The notes beneath the pieces were generated by a model. It did not search any database. It worked only from the letters and a program-made list of their open reading frames with translations, and was not told the origin of the DNA. Made by a program: the position numbers and the translations under genes. A DNA stretch of 33,610 nucleotides from a bacterium BMS3Abin03 (GTDB lineage Bacteria; Bacteroidota; Ignavibacteria; Ignavibacteriales; Ignavibacteriaceae): contig JAJDNK010000086.1 in assembly GCA_022340715.1 (NCBI GenBank), positions 1 to 33,610 of the forward strand. The letters are read 5' to 3'. This document shows positions 16,437 through 24,780 of the stretch, in pieces. Every line of letters begins with the position of its first letter. The stretch's first letter is position 1.

Positions 16437-17134
16437 ACAATCCTAAATTCGGAGTTGTTGTTTTTCCCGGTTCCAATTGTGACCATGATGCATATTATTC
16501 ACTTCATAAAGTGCTTGGTTATGAGGTAAATTTTATCTGGCATAAGGACAATGATCTGAAAGAAAGTGATGTAGTAATTCTTCCAGGGGGATTCTCTTAT
16601 GGCGATTATTTAAGAACCGGTGCAATTGCAAGATTCTCACCAATAATGAATTCCATAATCGATTTCGCTAATAAAGGCGGTTATATAATTGGAATTTGCA
16701 ATGGATTTCAAATACTATTAGAAGCAGGTTTGCTCCCGGGAGTTTTGCTTAAAAATATTTCCCTGCAATTTGTTTGTAAAGATGTTTATCTTTCAATCGA
16801 AAATAGTGATTGTAACTTCACAAAAGGAATTGGGAAAGAAAGAATACTGAAAGTTCCGATTGCTCATGGTGAGGGCAATTATTTTGCAGATGAGGATACT
16901 CTGAATGAACTGGAAGATAATCAACAGATTGTATTCAGGTATACATCGTCAGATGGAACAAATTCTGAAAATTATAATCCAAATGGATCAGCAAATGACA
17001 TTGCGGGCATTGTTAACAGAAATGGAAATATCCTGGGAATGATGCCCCACCCGGAACGATGTTGCGATCCGGTTATTTCTAAAACAGATGGAAGTTTAAT
17101 TTTTAAGACACTTGTCAATAATATTTTAAATTAA
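16433..17134 (+). CDS. purQ: Phosphoribosylformylglycinamidine synthase subunit PurQ (glutaminase)
   Basis: A 233-residue class I glutamine amidotransferase. It starts [15 protein letters not shown], has [17 protein letters not shown] at about residues 51-67, the nucleophile Cys89 in GICNGFQ, and the triad histidine and glutamate in MPHPER near residue 205. PurQ releases ammonia from glutamine for the FGAM synthase complex in purine synthesis. The length is near the usual 225-235, so it is the small stand-alone form. It is translationally coupled to purS and is followed 11 bases later by tatA, which has its own AGAGG ribosome binding site. Confidence 0.96.
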   Translation: MNNPKFGVVVFPGSNCDHDAYYSLHKVLGYEVNFIWHKDNDLKESDVVILPGGFSYGDYLRTGAIARFSPIMNSIIDFANKGGYIIGICNGFQILLEAGLLPGVLLKNISLQFVCKDVYLSIENSDCNFTKGIGKERILKVPIAHGEGNYFADEDTLNELEDNQQIVFRYTSSDGTNSENYNPNGSANDIAGIVNRNGNILGMMPHPERCCDPVISKTDGSLIFKTLVNNILN

Positions 17135-17145
17135 GAGGTCAGAAA

Positions 17146-17346
17146 ATGTTTGGTAATTTAGGTGCCGGAGAAATAATTCTTATTGTGCTTGTTATTTTAA
17201 TTCTTTTCGGTGCAAAGAAGATTCCGGAACTGGCTCGAGGTATAGGTAAAGGTATGAGCGAGTTCAAAAAAGGATTGAAAGACGTGGAAGATGAGATCAA
17301 ATCAGCAGACAACGAAACAAAAAAGATAGATAAAGATAAAAGTTAA
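17146..17346 (+). CDS. tatA: Sec-independent protein translocase subunit TatA
   Basis: A 66-residue protein with the TatA/E layout: a short periplasmic start FGNLGAGE with the conserved glutamate at residue 9, one membrane helix ([12 protein letters not shown]), the [11 protein letters not shown] hinge, an amphipathic helix ([19 protein letters not shown]) and a charged tail. It forms the pore-like part of the twin-arginine export system. TatA and TatB cannot be told apart with certainty from such a short sequence, but the length and the FGAKKIPEL hinge favour TatA. tatC is not nearby. It appears to close the purine/phospholipid run; hairpins follow it. Confidence 0.93.
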   Translation: MFGNLGAGEIILIVLVILILFGAKKIPELARGIGKGMSEFKKGLKDVEDEIKSADNETKKIDKDKS

Positions 17347-17353
17347 CTCAAAA

Positions 17354-17396
17354 TTCGTGAATTCATAGTAAAAATTGTAAGCCACTAATTCACGAA
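17354..17396. repeat. 10-bp inverted repeat downstream of tatA
   Basis: TTCGTGAATT at 17354-17363 and AATTCACGAA at 17387-17396 are perfect reverse complements around a 23-base loop; the stem can continue with TAGT/ACTA across a two-base bulge. There is no T-tract after it, so it is not a typical intrinsic terminator. It could stabilise the 3' end of the tatA message or be an operator for sucD. It lies in the 242-base gap between tatA and sucD. Confidence 0.4.
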
Positions 17397-17440
17397 CAAT
17401 ACACAATTACTAGAACTGATCTAAATAAAATTTTATATCC

Positions 17441-17462
17441 TCATCACAATATTTTGTGATGA
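17441..17462 (+). terminator. Hairpin between tatA and sucD, possible terminator
   Basis: TCATCACAA (17441-17449) and TTGTGATGA (17454-17462) pair perfectly over 9 bp with a TATT loop. It is followed by ACAACTTTT, a weak and delayed U-rich tail. It is the best terminator candidate in the tatA-sucD gap, but the stem has few GC pairs and the T-tract is poor. Confidence 0.4.
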
Positions 17463-17588
17463 ACAACTTTTCTGCTTCGTAATAACACTAATACGGCTAA
17501 CCGATAAACCAAAAATGATATTTAGTTCCTTTTTCTTAAATTTGGTGATTAAATTCTCAGCAAATCCCAACATTCAGGAAATTTTATA

Positions 17589-18521
17589 ATGAGTATTTTA
17601 GTTGATAAAAAAACACGCCTCGTAGTTCAGGGGATTACCGGAAGTGAAGGTTCATTTCACACCGGACAAATGGTTGAATACGGAACCAAGGTTGTAGCTG
17701 GTGTTACTCCCGGTAAAGGCGGAACTAAGTTCGAAAACATTCCGATTTATAACACTGTTGAAGAAGCAGTAGTAGATCAGAAAGCAAATACTTCTGTTAT
17801 ATTTGTCCCACCGGCTTTCGCTGCTGACGCAATTCTTGAATCAGCTAATGCAGGAATAAAAGTAATCATTTGCGTTACTGAAGGTATTCCTGCAGCAGAT
17901 ATGGTAAAAGTTTACAATTCAATTAAGAAAAAAGATGTTGTGTTGATTGGCCCCAACTGTCCTGGGGTTATCTCTCCCGGTAAAGCCAAAGTTGGGATTA
18001 TGCCGGGATTCATTCATAAAAAAGGAACAATCGGCGTCGTTTCAAGAAGCGGAACATTAACTTACGAAGCAGTTAAACAACTTGTCGATGCGGGATTAGG
18101 ACAATCCACTGCAGTGGGAATAGGTGGTGATCCGGTTATTGGTTCATCTTTTTCAAAGATTATTAAAATGTTCAATGAAGATGACGCAACCGAAGGAATT
18201 GTAATGATCGGTGAGATCGGTGGTACAGCTGAGGAAGAAGCTGCTTCATATATTAAGAAGAACGTAAAGAAACCGGTTGTTGGATTTATTGCAGGAAGAA
18301 CAGCTCCTCCAGGAAGACGTATGGGTCATGCCGGAGCTATAATTTCCGGTGGCAAGGGAACTGCAGCAGAAAAAATTGCTGCCATGAAAAAGGCAGGAAT
18401 AAAAATATCCGAGAGTCCGGCAGATATCGGACGTACTATGTTAAAAGCTTTACAAAAAGCAGAAAAGAAATCAACGAAAAAGTCAAAGACGAAAAAGAAA
18501 ACAAAATCGAAGAAAAAATAA
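17589..18521 (+). CDS. sucD: Succinate--CoA ligase (ADP-forming) subunit alpha
   Basis: A 310-residue protein. The CoA-binding Rossmann part has [20 protein letters not shown] (about 14-33) and AGVTPGKGG, then [12 protein letters not shown]; the ligase part carries the phospho-histidine His247 in [15 protein letters not shown]. It catalyses the substrate-level phosphorylation step of the TCA cycle together with SucC, whose gene is not in the window. The core matches the usual 288-290 residues. The last 20 or so residues (about 290-310) are almost only lysine, serine and threonine, an added basic tail not needed for the family fold. AGGAAA lies eight bases before the ATG. ndk follows 33 bases later. 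Confidence 0.95.
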   Translation: MSILVDKKTRLVVQGITGSEGSFHTGQMVEYGTKVVAGVTPGKGGTKFENIPIYNTVEEAVVDQKANTSVIFVPPAFAADAILESANAGIKVIICVTEGIPAADMVKVYNSIKKKDVVLIGPNCPGVISPGKAKVGIMPGFIHKKGTIGVVSRSGTLTYEAVKQLVDAGLGQSTAVGIGGDPVIGSSFSKIIKMFNEDDATEGIVMIGEIGGTAEEEAASYIKKNVKKPVVGFIAGRTAPPGRRMGHAGAIISGGKGTAAEKIAAMKKAGIKISESPADIGRTMLKALQKAEKKSTKKSKTKKKTKSKKK

Positions 18522-18554
18522 CATTAAATCATCATCAAAATTCCGGAGAAAAAT

Positions 18555-18986
18555 TTGGGAAATAAAACTTTAGCAATTATTAAACCTGATGCAGTAGCAA
18601 ACGGACATACAGGTAAAATTATAGATCATATAATTAATGCCGGGTTTAAGATCAAAGCAATGAAAATGATTCATCTTACCCGATCATCTGCTGAGGGATT
18701 TTATGAAATACATAAAGAGAGACAGTTCTTTGGCGAACTTGTTGAATATATGACTTCAACACCTTGTATTCCGATGGCTCTGGAAAAAGAAAATGCAGTG
18801 GAAGAATACAGAAAACTTATCGGTGCGACCGATCCTGCAAAAGCTGCTGAGGGCACGATAAGAAAACTTTACGCGAAAAACATTCAATTCAACGCTGTAC
18901 ATGGTTCGGACTCGGATGAAAATGCTGCAAAAGAAATTTCTCATTTCTTTTCAAGAGATGAGCTTCTGAATAATTATTCCAATTAA
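18555..18986 (+). CDS. ndk: Nucleoside diphosphate kinase
   Basis: A 143-residue NDK of standard length. The start [20 protein letters not shown] holds the nucleotide-contact lysine, and the phosphorylated His116 sits in NAVHGSDS. It moves the gamma phosphate between nucleoside triphosphates and diphosphates. Placement after sucD fits a link between substrate-level phosphorylation and nucleotide pools. The start is TTG, with GGAG six bases upstream, and the N-terminus aligns exactly with the family. A clear terminator hairpin follows its stop. Confidence 0.96.
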   Translation: MGNKTLAIIKPDAVANGHTGKIIDHIINAGFKIKAMKMIHLTRSSAEGFYEIHKERQFFGELVEYMTSTPCIPMALEKENAVEEYRKLIGATDPAKAAEGTIRKLYAKNIQFNAVHGSDSDENAAKEISHFFSRDELLNNYSN

Positions 18987-19004
18987 CATTAATTACTCTC
19001 ATTT

Positions 19005-19033
19005 AAGCTTGCGAATTGCAGGCTTTTATTTTT
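19005..19033 (+). terminator. Rho-independent terminator after ndk
   Basis: AAGCTTGC (19005-19012) pairs with GCAGGCTT (19018-19025) over 8 bp including one U-G pair, with loop GAATT, and is followed directly by TTATTTTT (19026-19033). It is 19 bases beyond the ndk stop. The T-tract ends at the ATG of the next gene, an unusually tight arrangement. Confidence 0.7.
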
Positions 19034-20281
19034 ATGATTAAACTTTTCACTTCAACATTTCTTCTATTCTTTTTAACTACTTTTTCATGCTGTCAACAAT
19101 CTCAAGAACTGAAAACAGTCAATTTCGGAGATGAGATTTTTATTGAAAAGCATCTGGATATTGTGAAAGGTAGACAGGTTGGAATCGTAACAAATCAAAC
19201 GGGAGTATTATCAAACGGAGTTTCCATTATCGATACTCTTGTAAAGCTCGGAATAAATGTAACTGCTATCTTCGGCCTGGAACATGGTTTCATAGGAAAT
19301 TTTGCAGCGGGCGAAAACATTGAAAACTACACGGATAAAAAAACAGGCATACCGGTTTATTCCTTATACGGCTGGAACAAAAAGCCAACGAAAGAATCGT
19401 TTGAGAATATCGAAATAATTTTGTTCGATGTCCAGGATATCGGTGCAAGATTTTACACTTACATTTCAACATTATTTTATGTTTTGCAGTCTGCTGCTGA
19501 AAACAGGGTTAAAGTTATTATCTTGGACAGACCAAATCCAATCGGCGGCAATTATGTTGATGGACCGGTCTTAGATACAAATTTTAGTTCATTTATTGGT
19601 ATTGCTCCTCTACCTGTTACACATGGATTAACTGTTGGTGAAGTAGCAAATTTGTTTGTGGGAGAAAATTATATCTCCTCAAAAGAAAATCCTTCGTTGG
19701 AGGTAATTAAATGTGAAGGCTGGAAACGAAGCTATTTCTGGGATAATTTCAGTGAAAATTGGATACCAACTTCTCCTAATATTCCTGATTTTAAAACCGC
19801 TTTTGTTTACCCGGGAACTTGTTTCCTTGAAGGAACAAACATTTCCGAAGGAAGGGGAACAGACTCACCGTTTTTAACTATTGGTGCACCCTTTATCGAT
19901 CCAAAACTGTTAATTGATAAATTAAATTCGAATAAAATTGAGGGAGTAAAATTTACACGGATTTCTTTTACTCCTGAAGACATTCAGGAAAAATCCAGGA
20001 ATACAAAATATAGACAGATACAATGCAACGGGATAAGAACTTGCATAACAAATGAAGAGAAATTCAAGTCAGTTCAATTTGGTGTTTATCTGCTTTCGGC
20101 ATTAATTAAGTTGTATCCGGAACAGTTTAAATTCGAAAAAAATCGTTTTGATTTGCTTGCCGGAAAGGAAAAGCTTCGCAAACAATTGCTTGAAGGAGTT
20201 GATCCTGTCAAAATTATAAACGGCTGGCAAGATGATCTTGACAAGTTCCAATCAATAAGAAAAAAATATCTATTATACTGA
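19034..20281 (+). CDS. DUF1343 / NamZ-type exo-beta-N-acetylmuramidase (GH171)
   Basis: A 415-residue exported protein of the DUF1343 family, now known through NamZ as exo-acting N-acetylmuramidases. Landmarks are VGIVTNQTGVLSNG, AIFGLEHGFIGNFAAGE, the IPVYSLYG segment, LFDVQDIGARFYTYISTL, ILDRPNPIGG and EGTNISEGRGTDSPF. The role would be removal of terminal MurNAc during peptidoglycan turnover. I chose the ATG at 19034 because the longer frame begins at a TTG inside the terminator hairpin loop. From the ATG a hydrophobic signal (LFTSTFLLFFLTTF) leads to a Cys-Cys pair, so a lipoprotein is possible, although the lipobox is imperfect. The ribosome binding site is weak. Confidence 0.85.
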   Translation: MIKLFTSTFLLFFLTTFSCCQQSQELKTVNFGDEIFIEKHLDIVKGRQVGIVTNQTGVLSNGVSIIDTLVKLGINVTAIFGLEHGFIGNFAAGENIENYTDKKTGIPVYSLYGWNKKPTKESFENIEIILFDVQDIGARFYTYISTLFYVLQSAAENRVKVIILDRPNPIGGNYVDGPVLDTNFSSFIGIAPLPVTHGLTVGEVANLFVGENYISSKENPSLEVIKCEGWKRSYFWDNFSENWIPTSPNIPDFKTAFVYPGTCFLEGTNISEGRGTDSPFLTIGAPFIDPKLLIDKLNSNKIEGVKFTRISFTPEDIQEKSRNTKYRQIQCNGIRTCITNEEKFKSVQFGVYLLSALIKLYPEQFKFEKNRFDLLAGKEKLRKQLLEGVDPVKIINGWQDDLDKFQSIRKKYLLY

Positions 20282-20288
20282 GGAAAAA

Positions 20289-21356
20289 ATGAAAAGATTC
20301 TTCTTAATTATAACAACTTTCATCTTCATAATATCATTTATTAAATGTGGCAGCGATTCTGAAAAGCAAGATAAAAATGAGAATCAGGAAAGTTCAATTA
20401 CAAAAAACGATACAACGATTGATATTTCAGCAATACCTATGGAGTTAAATGGAGATGAATCTTTTCATCTCGGCTATAAATTTTCGAAGGGAAATTCTTT
20501 TAAATATAAGTTAACAACTGTTACTTCAACAGATCAGCATATTGTTACCGATTCAACAATTGACAGTAAATTCGAACAAAAGATTACTCGTATATTAAAT
20601 TTTAATACTGTCTCCATTGAAAACGATACGGTGGCAAATTTGAAATGCACAATTACCGACATAAATGTTTACAGGAATGTCGATGGAAAGGTCGTTACTT
20701 ATAAATCCGGCGATACACTACATACATCAGATCTGAATCAGTTCATCGAATTTAAAGGAATTGAAAATAATCCTTTCAATGTTAAGGTTAGTAAACTAGG
20801 CGAGATAATAAAAGTGTACAATATTAAGGGAATTACAGATAAGTTTATAGAACTTACTAATAGAAAAAATAACATCACTCAAAACGAAATTTCCATCTTT
20901 GAACAAAAACTTGCTGAAAGTTTCCTGGAACCAATGTTATCCCAGATCTTCAGAGCAATACCGGATAAAGATTTGAAAATTGGTTCTAGCTGGCAGAAAG
21001 AAATGGCACCTACTAAGGTCATGTCATTTACAATCTTATACCGAACTAAGTACAATTTAGACAACATCGAAAAAATTAAAGCAGATAAAATAGCCTTAAT
21101 TACAGGGAATGCAGATATTTCTGTGGAAGGTGATACAAAAATGGTAGACAGAGGAGTTGAGTACAATTTCCAAAAACCTGTTACTTCTGCCGGAGGTAAA
21201 ATATATTTTAATATAGATAAAGGATTACTTTATAAAAGCAATACCGGAACGAAACTCGATTTGAAATTTAAAATGCAAATGCAAGGCCCTAAAGGTTTGA
21301 TGAAAGCAAACACTACAAGAAATGTTACAAATAAAAGTATTGCGGAACTTCTTTGA
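20289..21356 (+). CDS. Putative lipoprotein of unknown function
   Basis: A 355-residue protein with a lysine-arginine start and a long hydrophobic stretch ending at Cys21 in SFIKCGSDS, suggesting a lipoprotein signal, although Lys just before the cysteine is not ideal. A polar, low-complexity linker of about 30 residues follows, then a beta-rich body with many alternating hydrophobic residues (FKYKLTTVTSTDQHI, FEQKITRILNFNTVSIEN, LKCTITDINVYRNV). I recall similar large envelope proteins in Bacteroidota (DUF6263-like), but I cannot assign a function. It begins 7 bases after the NamZ-type gene with GAGG in front, so it is co-transcribed with it. Confidence 0.75.
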   Translation: MKRFFLIITTFIFIISFIKCGSDSEKQDKNENQESSITKNDTTIDISAIPMELNGDESFHLGYKFSKGNSFKYKLTTVTSTDQHIVTDSTIDSKFEQKITRILNFNTVSIENDTVANLKCTITDINVYRNVDGKVVTYKSGDTLHTSDLNQFIEFKGIENNPFNVKVSKLGEIIKVYNIKGITDKFIELTNRKNNITQNEISIFEQKLAESFLEPMLSQIFRAIPDKDLKIGSSWQKEMAPTKVMSFTILYRTKYNLDNIEKIKADKIALITGNADISVEGDTKMVDRGVEYNFQKPVTSAGGKIYFNIDKGLLYKSNTGTKLDLKFKMQMQGPKGLMKANTTRNVTNKSIAELL

Positions 21357-21367
21357 AAAGTGTAAGA

Positions 21368-21387
21368 TATCAATAAGGTTATTGATA
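21368..21387. terminator. Perfect 9-bp dyad between convergent genes
   Basis: TATCAATAA (21368-21376) and TTATTGATA (21379-21387) are exact reverse complements around GG, in the 44-base gap between the plus-strand lipoprotein gene and the minus-strand nfeD gene. It could act as a two-way terminator, but it is AT-rich and no strong T-tract follows on either strand. Confidence 0.35.
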
Positions 21388-21400
21388 CTCCAGAATTTTA

Positions 21401-22717
21401 TCAGTTTATTTCTTTAACAACTACCCGCATTCCTTCGGCGGCAATTACCTTTATCTTTTTCCCTTGTTCAACATAAGAGGACTCGGTTACAACATCTACC
21501 CGTTTACCGTTTATTTCTGCTGTACCTGAAGGACGTAAAGTAGTAAGAGCAATTCCTTTTTTCCCGATCAAATCCTTTAAGTGTGAATGGGATGAAAATC
21601 CTCTATCTGTTTTTTCTGCTTCTGATAATATAAATCGCTGGAAAGTACTTGTTTTAGGTAGAAATTTCGAAAGTATAAAGATCATGATAAAAGCCGTTAA
21701 GAGTGAAAGTGCTAACTGCGTAATTGCTCTGGATACCATATCAAAATCTATGAAAGGATGACTGCCGAGAAGAGATAAAAACAACGAGACAATAACTAAT
21801 ATTATTCCGCTAATACCGGCTATTCCAAAACCAGGAATCACAAAAATTTCCAATAATATTAAAACAACACCACCAATGAACATCAGGATTTCTATTACTG
21901 ATGCAAGTTCAAGAATATATGACGAACCGAAAAATAGAGCCAAGGCAATTAAACCAACCGTTCCGGGTACTCCCCATCCCGGTGATTTTATTTCTGCCAG
22001 CAACCCAAAAAATCCTATCATTATCAGTATCGAAGCAACAATTGAGTTATTTAAAAATCTTACAACGCCTTCTGCCCAGTTCTGATGAACAACATCTACT
22101 CTTGCACCTTTCAGATTAAAAGCAGAAAGAACTTCATCAACATTATAAAGTAATGTATCCGCAATTCCATATTTGTAAGCTTCTTCGGAAGTAAGAGTTA
22201 CCAACTCAGTTGAATCAACCAGACCTTTGATGATTATTCTTTCATCAACCATTCCTTCAGCGATATCCGTTCTTCTTCCGTTTCTCTCGGCTGTTGATCT
22301 CATTTCAGATCTCATATACGATTGATACTTCTCACTTTGCTTCTTCCCGGTTTGATCAACAACAGTGGTTGCTCCGATTGAACCACCGGGAACCATGACA
22401 ATTTTATTACATGAAAGTGAAATCAGTGAACCTGCCGAAATGGCCCTGTTATTTATAAATGCTATCGTCAAAATTCTGGTTGAAATTATTGCATCTTTTA
22501 TCTGTGTTGCTGCATCTACTCTTCCGCCAAAGGTATTTATTCTGAAAATAATTGCATCGGCATTGTTTCTTTCAGCTTCAGATATGACTCTTCTTACATA
22601 TGGTGCAAGACCCAGATCGATTTCCTGTTCTATTAATCCTTCGTAAACTAATTTCTGCGGAAACATGAAACCTGTTAGTAATAAAAAGATTGCAAATAAT
22701 TTATATGTGAAGTTCAT
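21401..22717 (-). CDS. NfeD-family membrane serine protease (long form, ClpP-class domain)
   Basis: A 438-residue protein. A signal peptide (about 1-20) is followed by a ClpP/crotonase-fold protease domain: INTFGGRVDAATQIKDAI, the nucleophile Ser97 in RAISAGSLIS, MVPGGSIGATT, and a likely catalytic Lys130. Four to five membrane helices follow at about 225-355 (SILIMIGFFGLLAEI, GTVGLIALALFFG and others), and then a small C-terminal OB-fold NfeD domain (LIGKKGIALTTLRPSGTAEI). Family members cleave membrane-associated proteins such as stomatin. A stomatin gene, the usual partner, is not in the window. It stands alone between a convergent lipoprotein gene and the terminator of yajC. Confidence 0.88.
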   Translation of the reverse strand: MNFTYKLFAIFLLLTGFMFPQKLVYEGLIEQEIDLGLAPYVRRVISEAERNNADAIIFRINTFGGRVDAATQIKDAIISTRILTIAFINNRAISAGSLISLSCNKIVMVPGGSIGATTVVDQTGKKQSEKYQSYMRSEMRSTAERNGRRTDIAEGMVDERIIIKGLVDSTELVTLTSEEAYKYGIADTLLYNVDEVLSAFNLKGARVDVVHQNWAEGVVRFLNNSIVASILIMIGFFGLLAEIKSPGWGVPGTVGLIALALFFGSSYILELASVIEILMFIGGVVLILLEIFVIPGFGIAGISGIILVIVSLFLSLLGSHPFIDFDMVSRAITQLALSLLTAFIMIFILSKFLPKTSTFQRFILSEAEKTDRGFSSHSHLKDLIGKKGIALTTLRPSGTAEINGKRVDVVTESSYVEQGKKIKVIAAEGMRVVVKEIN

Positions 22718-22794
22718 TTTATAAAACTATATAATTCATATGACTTCTTAGAAAACTCTCTAAATACAAAAATAGTTCTTCCATTGATAATAAA

Positions 22795-22838
22795 AAAAGC
22801 TTTAGCTTGTTAAAACATGTTTTGAGGCTAAAGCTTTT
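22795..22838 (-). terminator. Strong rho-independent terminator after yajC
   Basis: Read on the minus strand, AAAAGCTTTAGC (22838-22827) pairs with GCTAAAGCTTTT (22806-22795) as a perfect 12-bp stem and runs into a seven-T tract. The 20-base loop contains its own palindrome, AAAACATGTTTT at 22812-22823. It lies 43 bases after the yajC stop and separates tgt-yajC from nfeD. Confidence 0.85.
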
Positions 22839-22881
22839 ACATAAATATTAGTATCAAACGATATTAAAAACCGAACAGAAA

Positions 22882-23196
22882 TTATTCATTCTTTTTAGAA
22901 AGAACCTGTCCGATTGCCGATCTGTCAACTTTCATTTTCAGATTGTCACTAACCTGCAAAAGTACAGTCTTTTCGTCGATACCTGAAATTATTCCATGTA
23001 TACCACCGCTTGTTACAACCTTATCACCTTTTTCAAGATTTGAAAGAAGTTTCTGTCTTTCTTTAGCTCTCTTTTGCTGCGGTCTGATGATCATAAAATA
23101 AAAAATTAAAAAGATGGCACCGAACATAATGATCGTGCTTACAAGACTTCCGCCTCCGCCTTCTCCTTGTGGCGCCATAGCAAATATTAGATTCAT
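22882..23196 (-). CDS. yajC: Preprotein translocase subunit YajC
   Basis: A 104-residue protein with a single membrane helix (TIIMFGAIFLIFYFMII, about 21-37), then the signature RPQQKRAKERQKLLSNLEKG and DKVVTSGGIHGIISGIDE. YajC associates with SecDF in protein export. The gene is 18 bases downstream of tgt and preceded by GGAG, the classic tgt-yajC pair. secD and secF, which often follow, are absent; a strong terminator comes next. The glycine-rich start (APQGEGGGGS) is common in this family. Confidence 0.95.
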   Translation of the reverse strand: MNLIFAMAPQGEGGGGSLVSTIIMFGAIFLIFYFMIIRPQQKRAKERQKLLSNLEKGDKVVTSGGIHGIISGIDEKTVLLQVSDNLKMKVDRSAIGQVLSKKNE

Positions 23197-23214
23197 GTTT
23201 TCTCCAATAATATG

Positions 23215-24348
23215 TTAATTCTTAAATGTTAATTTACTAATTGTTTCTTTTTTCCAGTTACTAAATGAACCATTAATAATATTTTCTCTTGCTGTATTTA
23301 CCAGTTCCATATAAAAATGGAGGTTGTGAATGCTTGCCAGCTCAAGTGCTAAAAGTTCTCTTGCATTAAAAAGATGTCTTAAATACGCTAAAGAATAGTT
23401 GGAACAGGTATAGCAATTACAAAATTCATCGATACTTCTAAAATCGTCTTTAAACTTTGAATTTCGTAAAGAATAAATTCCGTTCCAGCTAAACAAAATC
23501 GCATGCCTTGCATTGCGTGTAGGCATAACGCAATCAAACATATCGATTCCACGTTCAATGGATTCAAGGATATTCTCCGGTCTTCCTACGCCCATCAAAT
23601 ATCTTGGCTTATTCTCAGGCATCAAGTCGGTAGTAAAGTTCGTTATGTCGTACATTATTTCAATCGGTTCACCAACAGCTAAACCTCCAATGGCCAGCCC
23701 GTCGAATTCAAGATTAACCAGATCCTCTGCCGAAATTTCACGCAAATCCTTATACACACTTCCCTGGACGATTCCGAATAAAGACTGCTTATACTCATAC
23801 ATCGGTTTTGTACCATCAAATGCTTCCCTATTTAAAATAGCCCATTCGGATGTTAGTTTCATGGAATTGGAAGCATACTCGTAATCACAAGGAAAAGGTG
23901 TACATTCATCAAGGAGCATCATAATATCCGAACCTATGCTCCGCTGAATTTTAATTACCTTCTCCGGAGTAAAAAAATGCTTTGAACCATCTAAATGTGA
24001 GCTAAATTCAACGCCATCAGGCTTTAATTTTCGAAGATCTGAAAGACTAAAAACCTGGTAACCTCCACTGTCGGTCAGGATTGGCTTTTTCCAATTCATA
24101 AACCTGTGCAAGCCTCCTGCTTTTTCAAGAACTTCTGTACCCGGTCGTAGATACAGATGATAAGTATTTGAAAGAACGATCTGAGCTTTAATATCATGCT
24201 CAAGCAAATTTTGATTAACAGCTTTTACAGTACCTTGTGTTCCAACCGGCATAAATGCAGGCGTTGCAACAAAACCATGATCAGTTTCAAAAAGTCCTGC
24301 TCTTGCTTTACTGTTTTTATCTTTTGCTTCAACCTTAAAGTTTAACAA
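23215..24348 (-). CDS. tgt: tRNA-guanine transglycosylase
   Basis: A 377-residue bacterial TGT of normal length. It carries FMPVGTQGTVKAV (about 32-44), the general-acid region LTDSGGYQVFSL with Asp93, the nucleophile region DMFDCVMPTRNARH, and the zinc site C-x-C-x2-C with a downstream histidine (CNCYTCSNYSLAYLRHL). It swaps guanine-34 for preQ1 in Asn, Asp, His and Tyr tRNAs on the way to queuosine. The only start in frame is TTG, two codons after an in-frame TAG, and the ribosome binding site is poor (AGAGA too close), yet the N-terminus matches the family there. yajC follows 18 bases later. Confidence 0.95.
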   Translation of the reverse strand: MLNFKVEAKDKNSKARAGLFETDHGFVATPAFMPVGTQGTVKAVNQNLLEHDIKAQIVLSNTYHLYLRPGTEVLEKAGGLHRFMNWKKPILTDSGGYQVFSLSDLRKLKPDGVEFSSHLDGSKHFFTPEKVIKIQRSIGSDIMMLLDECTPFPCDYEYASNSMKLTSEWAILNREAFDGTKPMYEYKQSLFGIVQGSVYKDLREISAEDLVNLEFDGLAIGGLAVGEPIEIMYDITNFTTDLMPENKPRYLMGVGRPENILESIERGIDMFDCVMPTRNARHAILFSWNGIYSLRNSKFKDDFRSIDEFCNCYTCSNYSLAYLRHLFNARELLALELASIHNLHFYMELVNTARENIINGSFSNWKKETISKLTFKN

Positions 24349-24477
24349 TCTCTATTAATAAACTTTGTTAGGAATTCAAGATAACAAAATTAAGGTAAAT
24401 TGAATGAAGGGACAAAGATTTATTTTCCGAAGATAAATTTCTTAGCAAACAGAGTTAAAAATCATTTTATATATACA

Positions 24478-24498
24478 AAAGAAATCCCCAATTTCTTT
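24478..24498 (-). terminator. Hairpin after the ribbon-helix-helix gene, likely terminator
   Basis: On the minus strand AAAGAAAT (24498-24491) and ATTTCTTT (24485-24478) form a perfect 8-bp stem with a five-base TGGGG loop and continue into TTGTATATATA. It begins two bases after the stop of the antitoxin-like gene. The stem has only one GC pair, so strength is uncertain. Confidence 0.45.
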
Positions 24499-24500
24499 AT

Positions 24501-24734
24501 TCAAATTTTACCATCTTTTCTAAGTTTATCGACTAGTCTCTCACTGTAAACTGCAGACTGTTTCACTTCGTCTGATTCACCCGCAAATATTCCTTTATTT
24601 TTCTTTAATCCGTATTTAACTGCACGGTCAATTAATTCAGAAATAGTAGTCGAATTCTCAGCTGCTTTTATCTTAAGAATTTTATGAATATCGGGATCAA
24701 AATAGATTGTAGCCCTCTTCGATAATACCGCCAT
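24501..24734 (-). CDS. Ribbon-helix-helix (CopG/RelB-type) antitoxin-like DNA-binding protein
   Basis: A 77-residue protein when started at the ATG at 24734, which has a perfect AAAGGAG five bases upstream; a start nine codons earlier is possible but has no such site. SKRATIYFDPDIHKILKIKA is the RHH beta-strand and first helix, TTISELIDRAVKYGLKK the second helix. The tail ending LVDKLRKDGKI closely resembles antitoxins of RelE-type toxins, where that end binds the toxin. No toxin gene follows: the next 152 bases hold no frame and then tgt begins. It may be an orphan antitoxin or a stand-alone regulator. Its promoter overlaps a palindrome, which suggests self-repression. Confidence 0.8.
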   Translation of the reverse strand: MAVLSKRATIYFDPDIHKILKIKAAENSTTISELIDRAVKYGLKKNKGIFAGESDEVKQSAVYSERLVDKLRKDGKI

Positions 24735-24751
24735 TTTACTCCTTTTTTCCA

Positions 24752-24780
24752 AATGTAACATTTTAACGCTGTAACGTCAA
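24752..24780 (-). promoter_or_regulatory. Promoter of the ribbon-helix-helix gene
   Basis: On the minus strand, TTGACG (24780-24775) and TACATT (24757-24752) are 17 bases apart, a fair match to sigma-70 boxes. The start would fall just before the AAAGGAG ribosome binding site, giving a very short leader. The -35 box lies in the middle of the palindrome at 24773-24786. Confidence 0.55.

Noticed and set aside
17539..17546. TAAATTTG before sucD as a -7 promoter box
   Set aside because: No TTTG lies at the required distance upstream.
19016..19033. Upstream TTG as start of the NamZ-type gene
   Set aside because: The TTG falls in the loop of the ndk terminator and has no ribosome binding site; the ATG at 19034 begins a clean signal sequence.
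24385..24416. Bacteroidetes-style promoter for tgt (minus-strand TTTG, 20 bases, TAATTTTG)
   Set aside because: It matches the TTTG/TAnnTTTG pattern with proper spacing, but such matches are common by chance in AT-rich gaps, and other promoters in this window look sigma-70-like. Kept as a note only.
24735..24761. Nine-codon longer start for the ribbon-helix-helix gene
   Set aside because: AAAGGAG is perfectly placed for the internal ATG at 24734, and the predicted promoter -10 box lies within the longer frame.
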